From: Rhizobium sp. R711
GTDB lineage: Bacteria > Pseudomonadota > Alphaproteobacteria > Rhizobiales > Rhizobiaceae
DNA: 64,000 nt
Direction: 5' to 3'
Assembly: GCF_002211365.1 (NCBI RefSeq)
Contig: NZ_LOKZ01000003.1
Coordinates: 62,001 to 126,000, forward strand
The position numbers were made by a program, and so were the translations under genes. The notes beneath the pieces are model-generated. The model saw only the letters and a program-made list of their open reading frames with translations, was not told the DNA's origin and made no database searches. Positions 63,454 through 64,000 of the stretch are shown piece after piece. Each line of letters begins with the position of its first letter. Positions within the stretch are counted from its first letter, which is position 1.

Positions 63454-63785
63454 TAGGTTTCATCCAGCTGTTTCAAGCGCTCGTCATAGGCGGCCTTGAT
63501 GCAGGCGGCATCTGAGCCGCATTCCTGGCGCTTCTTGAGCCAAGCCGTTTGTTCGTCTTGCAAGGTGCCGCGCGAACCCATCGCCATCAGCCCGGACAGC
63601 AGGTCGAACGTCGTTACCATCTTCACATCGGCATCGTTCAGCGCGCGGTTCTCGCAGATCACCTTTTCGTCCGGCTTCAACTCTTTGGCCTCGCAGTCGA
63701 AGCTGGCAGAATGGGAAGCGCCTGTCAGGCCTACAAAAAGGATAGATGTCGCGAAAATGCGAAGCGTGCGGCGGAAACGTCTCAT
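63429..63785 (-). CDS. LprI/DUF1311-like periplasmic protein
   Basis: 118 residues from ATG 63785 with AGGAAC upstream. A signal peptide (FATSILFVGLTGASHSA) leads to a mature part with the DUF1311 pattern: FDCEAKELKPDEKVICENRA, LQDEQTAWLKKRQECGSDAA, then CIKAAYDERLKQL. The paired Cys suggest disulfides. LprI relatives can inhibit lysozyme; here that is only a family inference. Confidence 0.82.
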   Translation of the reverse strand: MRRFRRTLRIFATSILFVGLTGASHSASFDCEAKELKPDEKVICENRALNDADVKMVTTFDLLSGLMAMGSRGTLQDEQTAWLKKRQECGSDAACIKAAYDERLKQLDETYKKINRPL

Positions 63786-64000
63786 GCGTGAGTTCCTGTT
63801 CGATTGGCGGTGGGTGCCCTTCGGTAGATGATGCACGCCACTGCTTCGGCAAGAACAGAGCCATCCGCGAAGCGCTAGGTCTTGCGCTGCCATCCGTAGA
63901 GTCAGGATGTCTCCCATAGGTGACTTTGATCTTCCTTTACCTTTAGATATCAGCCGCATGGAGCTTGTTTCTGAATCAGTTTGAGAGGCATGTTCAGCAG

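Overview
The window is a chromosome segment of an alphaproteobacterium of the Rhizobiaceae (Rhizobium/Agrobacterium/Sinorhizobium group). This rests on the gene content and order, not on a database match. It has a DUF2842 gene divergent from a COX15-type heme A synthase, an RNase E with a large acidic insert in its S1 domain, rhizobial-type RF2 and NadK, two tuf genes, and a ribosomal cluster of alphaproteobacterial layout (adk after secY, no rpmJ, no rpsD between rpsK and rpoA). The codons are GC-rich throughout.

Layout. 1-3.3 kb: the 3' part of a Wzz/GumC/ExoP-like polysaccharide co-polymerase, meeting tail to tail a CelD-like GNAT acyltransferase, then DUF2842. 3.4-5.9 kb: ctaA and an intact-looking IS630-family element whose transposase needs a frameshift. 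5.9-14.6 kb: rne (minus strand, clear terminator), then an AMIN-amidase, PBP1a and prfB on plus. prfB carries the classical RF2 +1 frameshift site. 14.7-16.0 kb: nadK and a secreted protein, a minus-strand pair.

16.1-21.0 kb is the only accessory region. It is a decayed phage/IS island between nadK and a tRNA-Thr gene. It holds an IS21 remnant (istA 5'-truncated, istB frameshifted), a frameshifted terminase small subunit, three very small packed phage-like genes, a few small rhizobial hypotheticals and a frameshifted NusG-like gene directly after the tRNA-Thr terminator.

21.0-64 kb is housekeeping: rlmB, tRNA-Tyr, tRNA-Gly, tuf copy 1, an SDR epimerase, tRNA-Trp, then secE-nusG-rplKAJL-rpoBC, a small Nudix gene pair, rpsL-rpsG-fusA-tuf copy 2, the S10 and spc operons, secY-adk, rpsM-rpsK-rpoA-rplQ, msrPQ on minus, ilvD and an LprI-like periplasmic protein. 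The run from tRNA-Trp to rplQ makes most of the translation and transcription apparatus and the Sec channel. Terminator-like hairpins divide it at tuf1/epimerase, rpoC/nudix, tuf2/rpsJ, rpsQ/rplN, rplO/secY and after rplQ.

I found no clear new biological system. The best leads are the gene-exact identity of the two tuf copies, the tiny coupled phage-like genes, the NusG-like gene broken in a G-run, a degenerate tyrosine-kinase domain in the first gene, and a frame-disrupted gene after msrQ.
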